Below, piece by piece: positions 34,170 to 45,620 of a stretch of 64,000 bases of DNA (its first letter is position 1; each line of letters opens with the position of its first letter). The notes under the pieces were generated by a model. The model had not been told where the DNA came from, searched no databases, and was given only the letters and a program-made list of their open reading frames with translations. Source of the DNA: Angiostrongylus vasorum (taxonomy: Eukaryota; Nematoda; Chromadorea; Rhabditida; Metastrongylidae); the NCBI GenBank assembly GCA_018806985.1, contig JADANN010000431.1:744001-808000 (forward strand), written 5' to 3'. A program made the position numbers and the translations under genes.

Positions 34170-34450
34170 CGTTGTATCGCTTCGGTCACCCATCAACCTT
34201 TTTGGATTTGGGCGTGATATTGGTTACCACTTGAGCACTTTGTCTCCACTGTCTTTAAATGATGGTAGAGCTGATGTTCGCTAAACTCCCGTATCGTTCT
34301 TAGGTGTCTTTAGATAACAACGAATCGTTCTATGAAAGGTCCAGTTACAAATCTCCGAACCCGGAGAGATGGGTGACAGGTCTACCCAATTCGGTTTCGA
34401 AATTTGGACCATTGGGCGTTGCACGGCTTCCCTAACACTTGCGCTTTTCA
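34170..34450 (-). repeat. SINE-C, diverged copy
   Basis: TTGTATCGCTTCGGTC, CCAGTTACAAATCTCCG and AACCCGGAGAGATGGGTGAC resemble the body, and a GTTGCACGGCTTCCC segment sits where the head should be. A weak match. Confidence 0.35.
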
Positions 34451-34588
34451 CATCACTTGAAAAACCATCCTCGAGGACCGCCGTTTAGTTTTGGTAGTCC
34501 GGTACGCTTTAAAATGCTAGAAATTATTTTGCACTTTTTTCTTTTGGGAATTACAGTATGGATGTGAATTTTCTCTCAACTTGTTAAG

Positions 34589-34709
34589 GAACACCTGTTC
34601 AGATGATTCATCAGAGTCTTCCACTAAATCATCGTTGCCAATTCCGTTGCGCGATATTGAGCGAGTGCTACCAATCTACCTGAAAGTTTATTTTAAAGAA
34701 AAAGGCAAG
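34589..34709 (+). CDS. Possible internal exon, unknown protein
   Basis: The exon is bounded by TTGTTAAG at its start and AAG|GTTTGT at its end. It encodes NTCSDDSSESSTKSSLPIPL, then RDIERVLPIYLKVYFKEKGK. The acidic serine cluster followed by an amphipathic basic segment is typical of real coding sequence, and the frame is open only on this strand. No family is recognised. It may belong with the exons at 32224-32751 and 33095-33277, all on the same strand. Confidence 0.3.
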
Positions 34710-35349
34710 GTTTGTTTATCACTCGCATTCCTTTGGATTCCTTTTTCACCAAGTCTTTCGTCTCATGACTGTTAATTAAGACCAAGAGAGCGCTCGTTGA
34801 GTGTGAAGTGAAAAACAACCAAAAACTCATCGATATGCTATCGGTGATGCTGCCGAAATTGAAGACAATGAAAGGGTTTGTGAACTTCTTCAGAGTTACC
34901 TTGAAGTGTAGAAAGATCGGAGGTACTCTTTTTACTTAAAAGCCTGTCATCATGAAGCATCTCTACGATGGTCGCCAACGATTGTTGCCTTATAATAACT
35001 CTTTTTTGAAGACAACATTTGAGGAAAAACTGTAGTGTCCTCTTTGTAGCTGCTTTTCGTCTCAACGAAATATTGAAAAAAATATCGATTACAGGTACAA
35101 AGTTCCATGAATTTAATAATTTTTTTGTAAAGATCAGCCTAATAAGGCTCTGACTATAAAACATTAAGCTTTTTTATCATGATAGAATTTGACTACTAGA
35201 TACATGTCCATTCATCGAAGATTGTCATCGTTCGTCAATTTCGTTAACCGTAATAAACACTAGAACCATAAGAACAGAGAGCTATGCAAAAGAACTGATC
35301 AAGTGTGTGATCGAACCAAAGACGACGTTATTTTGTACTTACTTCGCTT

Positions 35350-35800
35350 ACATTATACTTACTTGGAAACTTAGACCGTCTTCATTGGTTGTGCGGGCTC
35401 CTGCGTAATTTTTGTTGGAGTTTTGCTAGTCTAGCCATTGTGGTTCTCTGGAGGCCCGAGGTCAGCCTGGCGAAAAAGTCTGCCCCCAGGTCGTCACTAG
35501 CACAGGCAGTCGCCGCCCTTGTGATCAGAGGGAGATTTACCACTATGCGTTTGATAAGAGGACGTTGATGGATCTCAGTATTGGCTTACTCTTTTGTCAG
35601 CATTTCTCAGTATTTTTGCTAGTTAGGCTTCCTGATGGAAACGTTGGGCTCCTTCTCAGATCGGAGAGCGCTGTTGGGTGGAAGAATCCCCCCACCGTAC
35701 ATCGGAGCCCGACACCCAGGAACACCAGCCACGATGAGGTGGTAAACCGCTGTGAGCTTCTACCGTAGGGCGCCTTTAAAAACGGCGTTACATGCATTCC
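35350..35800 (-). repeat. R390 repeat copy
   Basis: Reverse orientation: CCCGAGGTCAGCCTGGCG, ACGTTGGGCTCCTTCTCAG and CACGATGAGGTGGTAAACCG. Confidence 0.75.
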
Positions 35801-35989
35801 ACAAAAACAGTAGAGTAGAACAGCCTGACAAACAGCCATTTTCTGTGTAACCATAAAAAACATAGGTAAATGTGACCTCCGCCAATTCTTTTGCCATTGT
35901 CTTCATAAATCTGCTTCACCGATTACTTGAACTTCAATTTATTTTTGCTTCACTGCAAATTATAAAGCCTTTCTATACAATGCTAACTT

Positions 35990-36300
35990 TTTTAGTTACT
36001 GCCTACTACAATTTTTCATGGCAGGGTATTACGTGTGATACAACCACAATGGTGCTGAGATATTTTCAAAACTTCGGATTTGGGCTCGGGATCAACCTCG
36101 TGGACGGGTGATTGCTTTATGGCACTAATCGACAGAACTAGCCGAGAAACAGGCAAACAAAGAATCTGCATCGTGTGGTGGTGAACGCGTTAACCCCGGA
36201 ACGGGTAATAGCGCATTCGTTCCCCACTGCACCTGCGGTCCGGCGTTTTGCAAATATTTCAGCATCATTGTGGTTGTATCACTCGTAATAACCTTTTCAT
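35990..36300. repeat. Foldback element copy
   Basis: Left outer end TTAGTTACTGCCTACTACAA, right arm ending GATTGTGG-like TTGTGGTTGTATCACTCGTA. The centre contains GGATCAACCTCGTGGACGGG, matching the long member at 56610-57080. Both arms have diverged. Confidence 0.7.
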
Positions 36301-37184
36301 ACATTTTAAACAGCTTTCAAGGAAAACTGGACTTCAAACGGAGTCGTTTTTTTCCTTGAACCTTTAAAAACTAGAAGTATGGAGCACAGGAAATGAAGCA
36401 GGTAGAGATGTCATGCTATAATACATTCATGGTCGTTTATGGACTACCTCATTACATCAAACAAGGCCCTCATTTATTCGAGTCAGCAAATTGCTATTAA
36501 ATCACTACGGTAAAGGCTTCCTTCGAGTCACAGAGGTTGGTTACTACCCCATTATGAACCTAGAAATCCTCCAATATAGCTAGCTCAAGTAAGTTTTCAG
36601 AAAGAATAGACTCGACCAGAATACAACGAAACGAAAAGCACAACACACTCACTTGGCAGTCGAACCTACACGCTAATCAAAAGACCTTCATGACCGATGG
36701 ATGCGAAACAACAGGTCAAATCAAAAAACTACTAAAATCAAAACAATACCTGATGCCATGTCACGTAAATAAATGAAAATAGAAGATAAGAAAGATTAGA
36801 CGTGTCACAGCAACGGCTCTGTCCCCAACGGGATACTCTGGGAAGCGGAAACAAATACAGTTCGTAGTGCATTTGAAAAAAGCCACATGGAACTCTGGCT
36901 GCCTTGAAGGCACTAAAGCAGTGTGGTACAAGATCTAAAACAGAGTTTCCAACGCTATACACATCAGGTCTCATCTACCAAACTCAAGTGCTGGTCAGTG
37001 ATGAATAAAAATTTTTTACGTCCTCACTATCTGGGAATGTATCCAGCGTAAAATGAAGTGAACTGATGCCATGAGTTGTGCACTGGAGTGTTTGAATTAG
37101 AAAATGACACTTTTTTTGATGAAAGCAGCGTCAAAACCATCGGCACCTATTTCAGAACTGTTGAGTAATTACAAACAACCATTT

Positions 37185-37460
37185 TCATTTGGGCGCAGTG
37201 GTCGGAGGGCTCTTGCAACACAAACGTGGAATCGATCCTCACGCTCATGGCCCACCAAGCCTTACATCCCTCCGGGGTAGGCAAATTGGAAGCAGACTTG
37301 TGTGGTAGCAGAACTGGGTAAACACATCGTTAAGCCACTGCGAGTCATTGTAAAGCCCAGATATGAATTCAATCACCTCCAAACAATGATTAATGAAGTC
37401 GAATGCATGGCGAATCCCTCAGGGGTTAATCAACGCCGAGAGCTTCCTCCTTTATTCTCT
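37185..37460 (+). repeat. SINE-A copy
   Basis: Head GGGCGCAGTGGTCGGAGGGC, then CCCTCCGGGGTAGGCAAATT, and tail TCAACGCCGAGAGC followed by a TTTATTCTCTATTTTATC end. Confidence 0.75.
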
Positions 37461-37489
37461 ATTTTATCTTTTCATTTTACATAACATGA

Positions 37490-37770
37490 AATGGCTGCCA
37501 GCATTTATTCTATTCTTTTTCCCACATCTACCACTTAAGAAGGTCTTTAAAGCTTGCTTTTTTGCTGATTAGGAATTTTTCCAATTTATGAACATTGCCT
37601 ACTGCTGGTCGAGTCCAGTGTCACTATCTTTGTGGATTAGAGCAAGCCAATCTTGGAAAAAAATGGTGCCCATCTTCCAAACCTAGGATTTGGGAGGTTT
37701 GATTTCTTCCATCGTGACGGGTGTTCGAAAAAAAGCCTTGCACGCATTGCGCAGTATCGCCATCTCTGTT
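37490..37770 (-). repeat. SINE-C, diverged copy
   Basis: TTAGGAATTTTTCCAATTTA and AACATTGCCTACTGCTGGTC stand in the body positions. The tRNA-like head is barely recognisable. A weak call. Confidence 0.3.
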
Positions 37771-37804
37771 CTATTAGTGTAGCACAAGCAATCAATAAAG
37801 TTTA

Positions 37805-38570
37805 TTTATATGCTCTTATGAACTGATCTTGTTGAGAAGATACGAGCTTGGTATAAGCTGTGGTTGCCGTTGTTGTTGTTGTCGCTGTCGTTGTTGCCAG
37901 TGTTGTTGGTCGACAGATGACGTCTCTGCGATTTCGCCTTCCTCAGAGCCTTGATGTATTTTATGTAACAGTAGCCTTATGTTCGGTGAAGTATTATTAA
38001 TGAGGATCAAACTTTCAAATAAACGCCATATTGACCAGAAAGGCTACTCACCGTGCTGGTACGACTGGAACTGGACCACGCGTTGTTCAGGTGGGGTGGC
38101 GAATGAGACCCACCCCCAGTCAAAAAATCATTTTGAAATAAGCCGCGAGAACACGTGTGATAGTAGGGCATTCGTCTTTCCGGTTCATCTTTGGATTTTT
38201 TGAAATTTATCGAAAATGCACTAAGAGTCTTGCGCTTTGGGGTTTTCGATTCCTGCGCTAGCATTCCGACATCCACTTCAAAATCATCGCCATTGTGCTT
38301 TTGTGCCCTATGTCAACCTAGAGGAGTGCTTTGAGGAATTTTGACTATTCCCCGCCCAGGTGTTCTTTTATACGGACACAAAGCGGTCTACTCGTTTCCC
38401 CAATGTATTCCTCACCGTATGGCTTACACGAGATCAAGTATATTGCACCTGAACTCATGAAATCCCTCTCTCCCCCGTTAGGACAGATCATACTGTTTTT
38501 CGAGCTGCACAAACGATCATAAAGGCGATTGCGGACTAATTGATGACTTTCTGAGAAAAAATACGACGTT
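37805..38570 (-). mobile_element. Penelope-like element 3' part with GIY-YIG nuclease
   Basis: Minus strand: LYDRLCSSKN (about 38530) leads into the zinc-finger-like and GIY-YIG nuclease region. GAIYLISCKPYGEEYIGETS (38430-38370) and PLCVRIKEHLGG follow; the GxIY and EYIGET blocks are the nuclease core. The frame is stopped after LGG. A degraded C-terminus (DPKMNRKDEC-like, about 38170) and the terminus with AGGCT, CTGAGGA, GGCGAAATCGC and GAGACGTC (37914-37954) complete it. Because an inverted copy of this terminus lies at 38570-38775, the coding part is flanked by two outward-facing termini. Confidence 0.8.
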
Positions 38571-38775
38571 TATTTAAAGGCTTGATCTTCATTAATACCA
38601 TAGATATTTCCCCGAATATAAGGCTACTGCTATATAAAGTACATTCAGGCTCTGAGGTAGGCGAAATCGCCGAAACATGAGCCGTCGACCAACAACACTA
38701 ACAACAACGGCAGCGACAACCTATATCAATCTCGCATCAGCTCAACGAGATCAGCTTATAAGAACATGTGAATAA
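38570..38775 (+). mobile_element. Penelope terminus, inverted copy, hammerhead core
   Basis: The plus strand reads AGGCT, CTGAGGT, a perfect GGCGAAATCGCC hairpin, GAAAC and ATGAGCC at 38646-38684, then CAACAACACTAACAACAACG and a CAACGAGATCAGCTTATAAG tail. It is the inverted counterpart of 37805-38010. Confidence 0.65.
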
Positions 38776-38849
38776 ACATATACAACATAAACAGCCATTA
38801 ATGCCGAGGTTTATAAAAAGTCCGTCATTTGAGTCATTAAAAACTTGTG

Positions 38850-39145
38850 TGTGTGCGCGTGTGGCTTAGTGGCTGGAGGCGTCCTGCAACACACACGCGG
38901 AATAGATTCCAGCGCCAATGGCCCACCAAACCTTCCTTCACTCCGGGGTCGGCAAATTAGTACCATACTTGTATGCAAGGATAGCAGCACTGCCTCGATA
39001 CATCGGTAGGCCGTCTCAAGTCATTGTAAAGCCTAGATATGCATTCAACCACCTCCAAACGATACTCAATGAAGTCGAACGCATGGCGCATCCCTCAGGG
39101 ATTGATCAACGCCGAGAGCATTATCTTTTTTATCCTTTATGTGAG
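38850..39145 (+). repeat. SINE-A copy
   Basis: Head GCGCGTGTGGCTTAGTGGCT, then CTCCGGGGTCGGCAAATTAG and tail GATTGATCAACGCCGAGAGC. Full length. Confidence 0.8.
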
Positions 39146-39829
39146 CAAGCTCTGATAGAGAGGATTCAGTAAACTTATGAAGCTGTATTCTTAAATGTGA
39201 AAGCGAAAATATTGAGGAAGAACGTCTGGTTTGAATGAAAACGAGATCCGCTGGATAGATTAGAGATCACGGAGATAGAAACCAATGCAAGAGAAAAGAA
39301 CTCTGGAAAAGCCAAAGGAAAGAGCTCTTGGAATTTCAGAAAAGGGCCACCTATAAAATTTTATTTGCCTGACGCAAATTTTCCAATCTAAATAGATCAT
39401 TTTATAATTTCTAGCACTCTAGAGGCTGGAAACCTGCACAGTAGTGGCCGAAAAGATGAGATTTCAGTTTTCTCAACACTAGCCGTGGTGCTGGTGAAGA
39501 GCTCAGCATACGCAAAATCGTATCTGAAGCGAAAGGACTTAACACGGTTAATTTCATAAAAAGGATCTGAAAAAAGCACCTGTGAATAACCTTGAACGGG
39601 CCTCTAGAGAAACACCATACGATTTGTAGAGGGGTCATCAACTTCGATGGATAATTTGTTTGCCAGTTATGTTGGCCGGCAATACTAGTGGAAGAAGTTT
39701 TCTTAAAAATCTCGTTTTGAACGCCAGAATGACGTGGACTTTTCGACTTATAATTGACTGAGAAGGAAATATATGAAAGTTGCCCTCACGGTGCACAAGA
39801 TCGCTCGTCTTTTAACCATATACTTCGAT

Positions 39830-40245
39830 GGTTGGATGGACAGTTTTCACTGGTTGCGCGGATCCCAGCATAATTTCCGTTTTTTCGGCTTTTTGCTGGT
39901 CTAGTCATTGTGGGCCACTGGAGTCCAGAATTTAAGTCTGCCCCACGTCGTCACCATCGCAGGCAATCGCCGCCCTGGTGGATCCACCCAGAATGAGGTT
40001 TGACACCATGCGACTAGTTTGATACCAGGACGGTGGTCGATCTTGATATTGGTTTACTCTTAGCTGGGCTTCTTGGTGGAAACTCTAGGCTCCTTCTCAG
40101 CTTGGGAGACTCTGACGGGTGGATGAATCCCCCGCTATGCATCGCAGCTCGACACCCAGAAGTACTTCTCAGCAACGAGGAGGAGGTAAACCGCTGGGAG
40201 GCCTTTAACCATATATTTGGATCAAAAGATGTCCGCATGCAACCA
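39830..40245 (-). repeat. R390 repeat copy
   Basis: Reverse orientation: GTTGCGCGGATCCCAGCA, TTTACTCTTAGCTGGGCTTC and AGGAGGTAAACCGCTGGGAG. Confidence 0.75.
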
Positions 40246-40339
40246 AAACTCTAATAATCCAGAAAATTCTTCCCATTGCTCCTAGTTTTGCAAGCGGAGG
40301 TCAGACATCTCAAAAATTCTATTTCCTGAGGTTGTTGCC

Positions 40340-40500
40340 AATATTTACTCCACTAACGTTTCGACGTTTTCGTCTTCCTCAGAGTCATGTGGACATTCAG
40401 TCGGATCACCGGCACTGAGAAAGACGAAAACGTCGAAATGCTAGTCGAATTAATGTTAGTTAACAACCTCGTGTTAGCTTATCAGTGAACCAACGTACAC
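40340..40500. mobile_element. Paired inverted Penelope termini
   Basis: Two hammerhead-like cores face opposite ways within 100 bp. The minus-strand one (40350-40388) has CTGAGGA, a GACGAAAACGTC hairpin and GAAACGTT. The plus-strand one (40410-40448) has CTGAGAA, the same hairpin and GAAATGCTAG. AACAACCTCGTGTTAGC at 40465 is the shared flank. Confidence 0.6.
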
Positions 40501-40592
40501 TAGTCAATTACACCGATGTTAAATTAAAGTCTGCTTACAATAATATCTATTCATTGGGTTTTTCTGTACTGAAGCAATGAACTAGTGTCAAC

Positions 40593-41880
40593 ATGTTCCA
40601 GCCAGTCGGAGGCATCTGGACGTATGTACTATACTCAACGAAAATTTCGAAAACCTGCCGTGTTGGATTACAAGTGAGCTACTTTCTACTGACTTTTGTA
40701 GGTGTCCAGCTTACAAGATGAATAGCCAGATTTTTTAGAACTGAACAGATTCATGTATTGGCACTAATTCTAAGAGAAACTCGGTCCTGGGATTTGCTGC
40801 TTTCAGAAACTATTCTAAAATTATAATAGAAGATCTCGCTGATATGGATAAAAGCATGTTCTTCGTTTTCGATATGGCCGGAAGGATGGACAAGGTGAGA
40901 GCATTCAATTTGTTACGAAAGATAAACATAAACATGCTTCCATACATAAACATACACATACACACACATACACATACACATACAAACACACATAGATATA
41001 TGCTAACATACCCAGACCGGTGAGACAAGTGGAAATCACCGCCAAGTCATGAAGAACGGAATCCTTTGAACACATATCTACTATTGTCAAATGACATCAA
41101 CATAGGTATTTCTTGCTTGGGAATTCCTCAACAGCGCTCCTCATCCTTCTTGAAATCTGCAATCTGGCAACTTGAAGCCTTGTTATCTTGTCTCTTCATT
41201 GAAGTATTGAAAGATGACCGATTGCGACTTCACCTGGAGGCTTAAGATGGTCATATTTGTAGATTGAAATCTAGCTTTGTCTTAAGCCCAGGTTTTTCTA
41301 GGATGATATCAAGTTCCACTTGTATCACCTTGTATCATGATCCGTCAATGATCTAGTGACTAGTGCGCGTTCCTCTTATGCCTTCACCTCTCTCTTTCCC
41401 CCCAACCAGAACTGTGCAATAGGTTCTACTCACCCCCAGCAACAAAGATTGTCACTTCTTTTCTATGAAACCTTTAATTCTCCTTTTCTTTAAGGATAGT
41501 AAGACCACCTCTGGGAGTATCAGATTTTTTCTAGAATATATGTGGACTTAAATTTGGCGTGGCTGCAAACTGGAAGCCCGTCATTCATTGAACTATTTCG
41601 ATCTCCCATAGAAGTGAAGCGCAACAACTCAATATCATGACAGGGCTAAAAAAGCTTCCTAGGTGAACGTGTTAGTGTCTCCTGCCTAATTGATTTATAT
41701 ACTGCTCTGCAGCACTGCCTGCCATAGCATACTTCCTAATCAGCTAGCTATTCTTGTGTTTTTTGGTATCTTATGTCACATCAAAGGACCTATTTTCTTT
41801 TAATACAGGAAGAATCAACAGAAGACAAAGCGCTGAATTGGGTGGTTCCTCTTCAGAAATTGGCATCATCGACATTTTGA
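40593..41880 (+). CDS. Partial gene, possible NRF-6-like fragment
   Basis: Exons 40593-40621, 40807-40894 and 41809-41880 join in phase. Donors are GGAC|GTATGT and AAG|GTGAGA; acceptors are GCTGCTTTCAG and TTTTAATACAG. They encode MFQPVGGIWT, then NYSKIIIEDLADMDKSMFFV and FDMAGRMDK, then EESTEDKALNWVVPLQKLAS and a stop. The middle exon is reminiscent of the extracellular N-terminal region of nematode NRF-6-type acyltransferase-3 proteins (DL....SM...DMAGRM), which is a weak guess. If so, the rest of the protein is missing. The last exon lies beyond a 490-bp duplicated repeat. The start is uncertain; GTTCCAG at 40600 could instead be an acceptor. Confidence 0.35.
40925..40995. repeat. Microsatellite, CATACA-type
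   Basis: Interrupted ACATAC/ACACAC run, about 70 bp. Confidence 0.8.
41225..41715 (+). repeat. Direct repeat D, copy 1
   Basis: A roughly 480-bp segment matched at 61355-61805 in the same orientation. Shared blocks include ATGATCTAGTGACTAGTGCG, TAAGACCACCTCTGG, ATTTGGCGTGGCTGCAAACT and TTGATTTATATACTGCTC. No coding potential is apparent. Confidence 0.8.
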
Positions 41881-42284
41881 AGCGAACATTCATTTAGACA
41901 TCAATGAAACTTTTTCACTGTGACAAAATAAACGTCATATAGCGTTTAATGTCCAGAATTCATCAAAAAATATATGGTGGAGCTCACCAAGAACATTCTT
42001 ATTCCAAAGATATGGAAAACAAACTCTCTGGAAGAGTAGACAACCTGAAAATACGCATTGAAGTCAATGCACCACGTGCGCCGTTTATTACACGTATGGT
42101 TTGAAGCTGTGCCTGACTTCTTTTATGTGTAAGAATTCAGAACATTAGTTACCAACACCGTGGTTTGTTGAAGATCGACATATGATGCTTCTTTGTTTTT
42201 TCTCTGTCCAAATTACCAAAAAAAAGTGTGCGAAATGCACTGTCGCTAGAGCTACTCGACGAGCTACCCAAGTATCCAAAGTTC

Positions 42285-42435
42285 TAAGGAATAATGATGC
42301 TGAGATATTTGCAAAACTCCGGACCACAGGTGCCTGTGGTGGGGAACGAACGCGCCATTACCCTTTCCGGTGGCTAGCATGTTCACCACCGCACCATGCA
42401 GGTTCTTCATTTCTCCTTTTTCTCAGCTAGTTTCC
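42285..42435 (+). repeat. Foldback half copy inside the pseudogene
   Basis: AATGATGCTGAGATATTTGC, GGACCACAGGTGCCTGTGG and CACCACCGCACCATGCAGG. It interrupts the duplicate of nested exon D and has no counterpart in the other duplication arm, so it arrived after the duplication. Confidence 0.7.
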
Positions 42436-44679
42436 CAAGGAATATCCTTCAATTCTCCAGCAAGGTAAGTTTGATCTCGTAGATCATCTGATCACGGGTT
42501 TTCTCATCGAAAAGAGCTAGACCGCTGACTCGTAAGGTAGCATTTTTTATCGGGAGCTAGAACAGACCTAGTTTTAATGGATGTCTTTATAGCTGGTTTT
42601 TCTTTCAGGATAACTAAAATGTTGAATAATAGTTTCAAAGTGCTACACTTGAAAACGTAGATGTTTGAGTACTCAGTAATGAAAAAAATGGGGCAAAACA
42701 AGGGAAGCTATGAAGAAAACTCCACACTGGGGTTCACATATGGACTACCGTCCTACCCAAGAAATGAACATTATTCCTGGATTGTCTATAATAAGGCAAA
42801 TTGTCGAGTAACTCGAGTGAGCTTCAATAATTCACATTCTCTCCATTACGCGCAGAAGCTGCTCTGTGGGTTAGGCTTGCTGCACAGGCACGAAGAACAT
42901 TTTCTACGACATCCTTTATTGTCACTGACCCCCCACCGTGGCATAAAGCTTAGCTAGACTCCTGGATGGAAATGTCGAAGTTATTCTTAATACGGGCCGT
43001 TGTGTTGGAGGAAAAACACCTTGCCTTACCCGAAGTAGTACCTCCATGCCAGAACCAGACCGCAAATCGAGCGATAGGCTAGGTTAAATCTACCAATGCG
43101 TATGGACAAGTTGTCAAATACCAACAATTCTCCAAACACTCAGTAGTAGTAAAATATAGGTTTGATGTACAGAGACTATCAATACGAATAGGAGATAAAG
43201 GTATGGACCGACCGAAACCATTCGTTAGTTTTTTTGTCCGTTCGCTTTCGAACCGGAGTGCCAATAGAGACGATATGGTTGAGGGATATCAGATCTGCGC
43301 ATTTTCGAGTTATCCTTGAGGCATTCAAATGCTAAGACGAAATTATTGTGACACATATTTATAAAAAGCTGTTGTTAGTACTTCCTTTTCTGGGATTTAC
43401 TGACACCTATCTCGTAGAGTTTGATGTATATTTGCATTCTTTGGTTTCACGACGACTTCAAATCGTCTACCAGCTACTACTTTTGATTCGATTGCAGGTT
43501 GCTTTGTTAAGTCGTCGTGAAAGCGGGAGAAGAGCACATTATAGAAGGGGCACCGCGATCATGCATTTAAGTGACCGCTTGTGTGCCACACATGAAGCAT
43601 TCAGGAACCACCTCCCTAAATCATTGCGCTCTCAAGGACTAAACCACATGTTCTTTCTTGTTCTTTTCTTTCAACAAGGTTTAAACCCGCATCGTGTATC
43701 CAATGAAGGGTAAATAAAAAAGCAACTTCGCTGTCGGGATGAAAAAAAGCTAAGGTGCTCTAAAAATGCGTGAGATATTGTACGAACACAGGTGGACTCC
43801 GTTTTCATTGTTGTTTACCTGGATTCTTCTCAACATTCCAAAGATTCTGTCAATACCCTAAGCATTACACATTCTCTATTTGTCTTCCAGTCATTACGAA
43901 CCAGCAATTTCCATATTTAGAGAAGCAATCAGAGTGACTTCGTCTACAAGATTTCATTTCAGATTTCATTGCTTTTCACATTTTCAGTATGTGGATTCGT
44001 GTCACTTGGAAGTATAATCACGAACACATGGACATTTCTTTCTTGGCAGGACCACAGGTACCAACCTTCGAGAGTTTTCTTTTACACAACACATAAAAGG
44101 AGGCGATCCGTGGAATACGGAAGGGTAATAAAGGACTTTAGCATTTTGAGGAAAGGCAGCTATGAACATGCACCTTTTCTTAAAGGATTCTAAAGACTAG
44201 ATGTTGTTTTTCGAACGCTAGAGCCATGACCGTTATGGTCTACTATAACCTTTTAATCTATTATTAATGTGTGATATGTAGTCTCATGAAGTGACAATAA
44301 TCGGCGATAACTGAAAGTAATTTTTGGCTTAATTTTGTGGTATCGCAGGAAACAGCAACAGTGAGCAAAGAGCACTTTCAACGGTATCGAAAAACAAGGT
44401 GCCTCCATAAAGTTTATCATCTTCCTCTTTGTGATAAATTAACTCTGAACGTTAGCACCTAGAAAACTAATGAGCGACTCGAAGGCAGAAGGGAAGGTAA
44501 AGGAACTGGATGAACGGAACCTATAGTTTTTCCCTCCAGGCAGTACTTAAGCATACCACGAATAAGTTGTGTCCAACTGGACCTGCTGCAAATAACACGC
44601 CCGCATCGTTTTAACGGTAACGTATGACCTTAACTTTTTGGCTCAATTGGTCCCAGAGTTCTTCTTTACCGCACTAAAT

Positions 44680-44960
44680 AATAAAGGATAAATCTCTCGG
44701 CGTTGATCAATTCCCTGCAAGAAGTGCCATGGATTCGACTTCATTAAGATCGTTGGAGGTGATTAAATGCATATCTGGCCTTTACAATGACTCACGGTGG
44801 CCTACCGATGTATCGAGCCCGTGATCCTATCCTATCCTCCTAGACACGCCTGATTGCCGACCCCGGAGTGGAAGGCTTGGTGAGCCGCGAGCGACGCGGG
44901 CGATCGATCCCACGTGAATACTGCAAGGTGCTTCCGACCACTGTGCCACACGCGCCCAAA
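44680..44960 (-). repeat. SINE-A copy shared by both duplication arms
   Basis: Head at the right (CCGACCACTGTGCCACACGC), tail at the left. The mirror position in the other arm holds the SINE-A at 49025-49310, with equal spacing (about 345-350 bp) to the arm sequence beyond. Confidence 0.8.
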
Positions 44961-45329
44961 TTTTACAGCACTACATATAATAATTCGGTTGGTAGAACTA
45001 AGAGTGATAAGATTAGAAAAGCCATTATCTACACCTAGTAATTTACAAAAAAAACGACCAAGTACAATACAAGAATATAAGAGAACTGTTACTTCTGAAA
45101 GCTCACAGAGAAAACTACGAATCTTAGTCAGAGAATTTGGCAAGCTTTAGGTCGATTAAAAAATTAACACTTTTAGCTGAAATCAACTCTGTATTTTTCT
45201 TCAGAGCGTTCATGAATTTTGTGCAGCAGCAGTCTTCTTTCCGACTCAATTCTTTCCTTTCCTCGTTTTATTTCTTTTTTTACGTAACCCGACACTACAC
45301 GTTATATGATTCGATTTAATACCTTTAAT

Positions 45330-45620
45330 TCGATTCATCTTCTCACATGCACCGTCCATTAGGGCTTTGGTATTTGCAGGTGGATTCAACTGCCGCATGA
45401 GGAGACTGTTCCCTCCATGGATGGCCTTGAATGCAGCTTGAGTAGAATCTTCATGGTATCCTGGTGTAGCTGTTCTAGGGCTCTCGCAGATTTTCACCAC
45501 AGCTAGTCGCCAGTCTTTTTTGTATCAGAAGGTGATTTTTCCCTAACAAGTCTGGTAGTAAATGGTAGTATCCAAGACATGAAGGAATGGAAGCTTGATG
45601 GAAAGGCGGTTTGACTGAAT
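45330..45620 (-). repeat. SINE-C, diverged copy
   Basis: GGATGGCCTTGAATGCAGC, TATCCTGGTGTAGCTGTTC and AACAAGTCTGGTAGTAAATG resemble the SINE-C body. The head is poorly preserved. Confidence 0.4.

Larger units (their letters stand above)
42180..45120 (+). pseudogene. Serpentine receptor pseudogene, inverted duplicate
   Basis: The segment is a diverged copy, in opposite orientation, of 48890-51760, which contains exons 3 and 4 of the chemoreceptor. Homologous stretches appear in the same order throughout. A counterpart of nested exon D lies at 42205-42290 (CTVARATRRATQVSKVL), cut by a foldback insertion. A fourth-membrane exon (43210-43330) starts VWTDRNH and has lost about 26 bases. The fifth-membrane exon (43966-44061) reads SLLFTFSVCGFVSLGSIIT, with most changes silent relative to its partner. 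A shared SINE-A follows at 44680-44960. Exons 1, 2, 5 and 6 have no counterpart here. The frame loss and missing exons mark it as non-functional. Confidence 0.7.

Noticed and set aside
37816..38276. Glutamine-rich open frames near the Penelope terminus
   Set aside because: The Q/T-rich stretches come from the GTT/CAA trinucleotide run after the hammerhead core, not from a gene.
40810..41090. Open frames rich in Val, Cys and Met
   Set aside because: They translate the CATACA microsatellite at 40925-40995.
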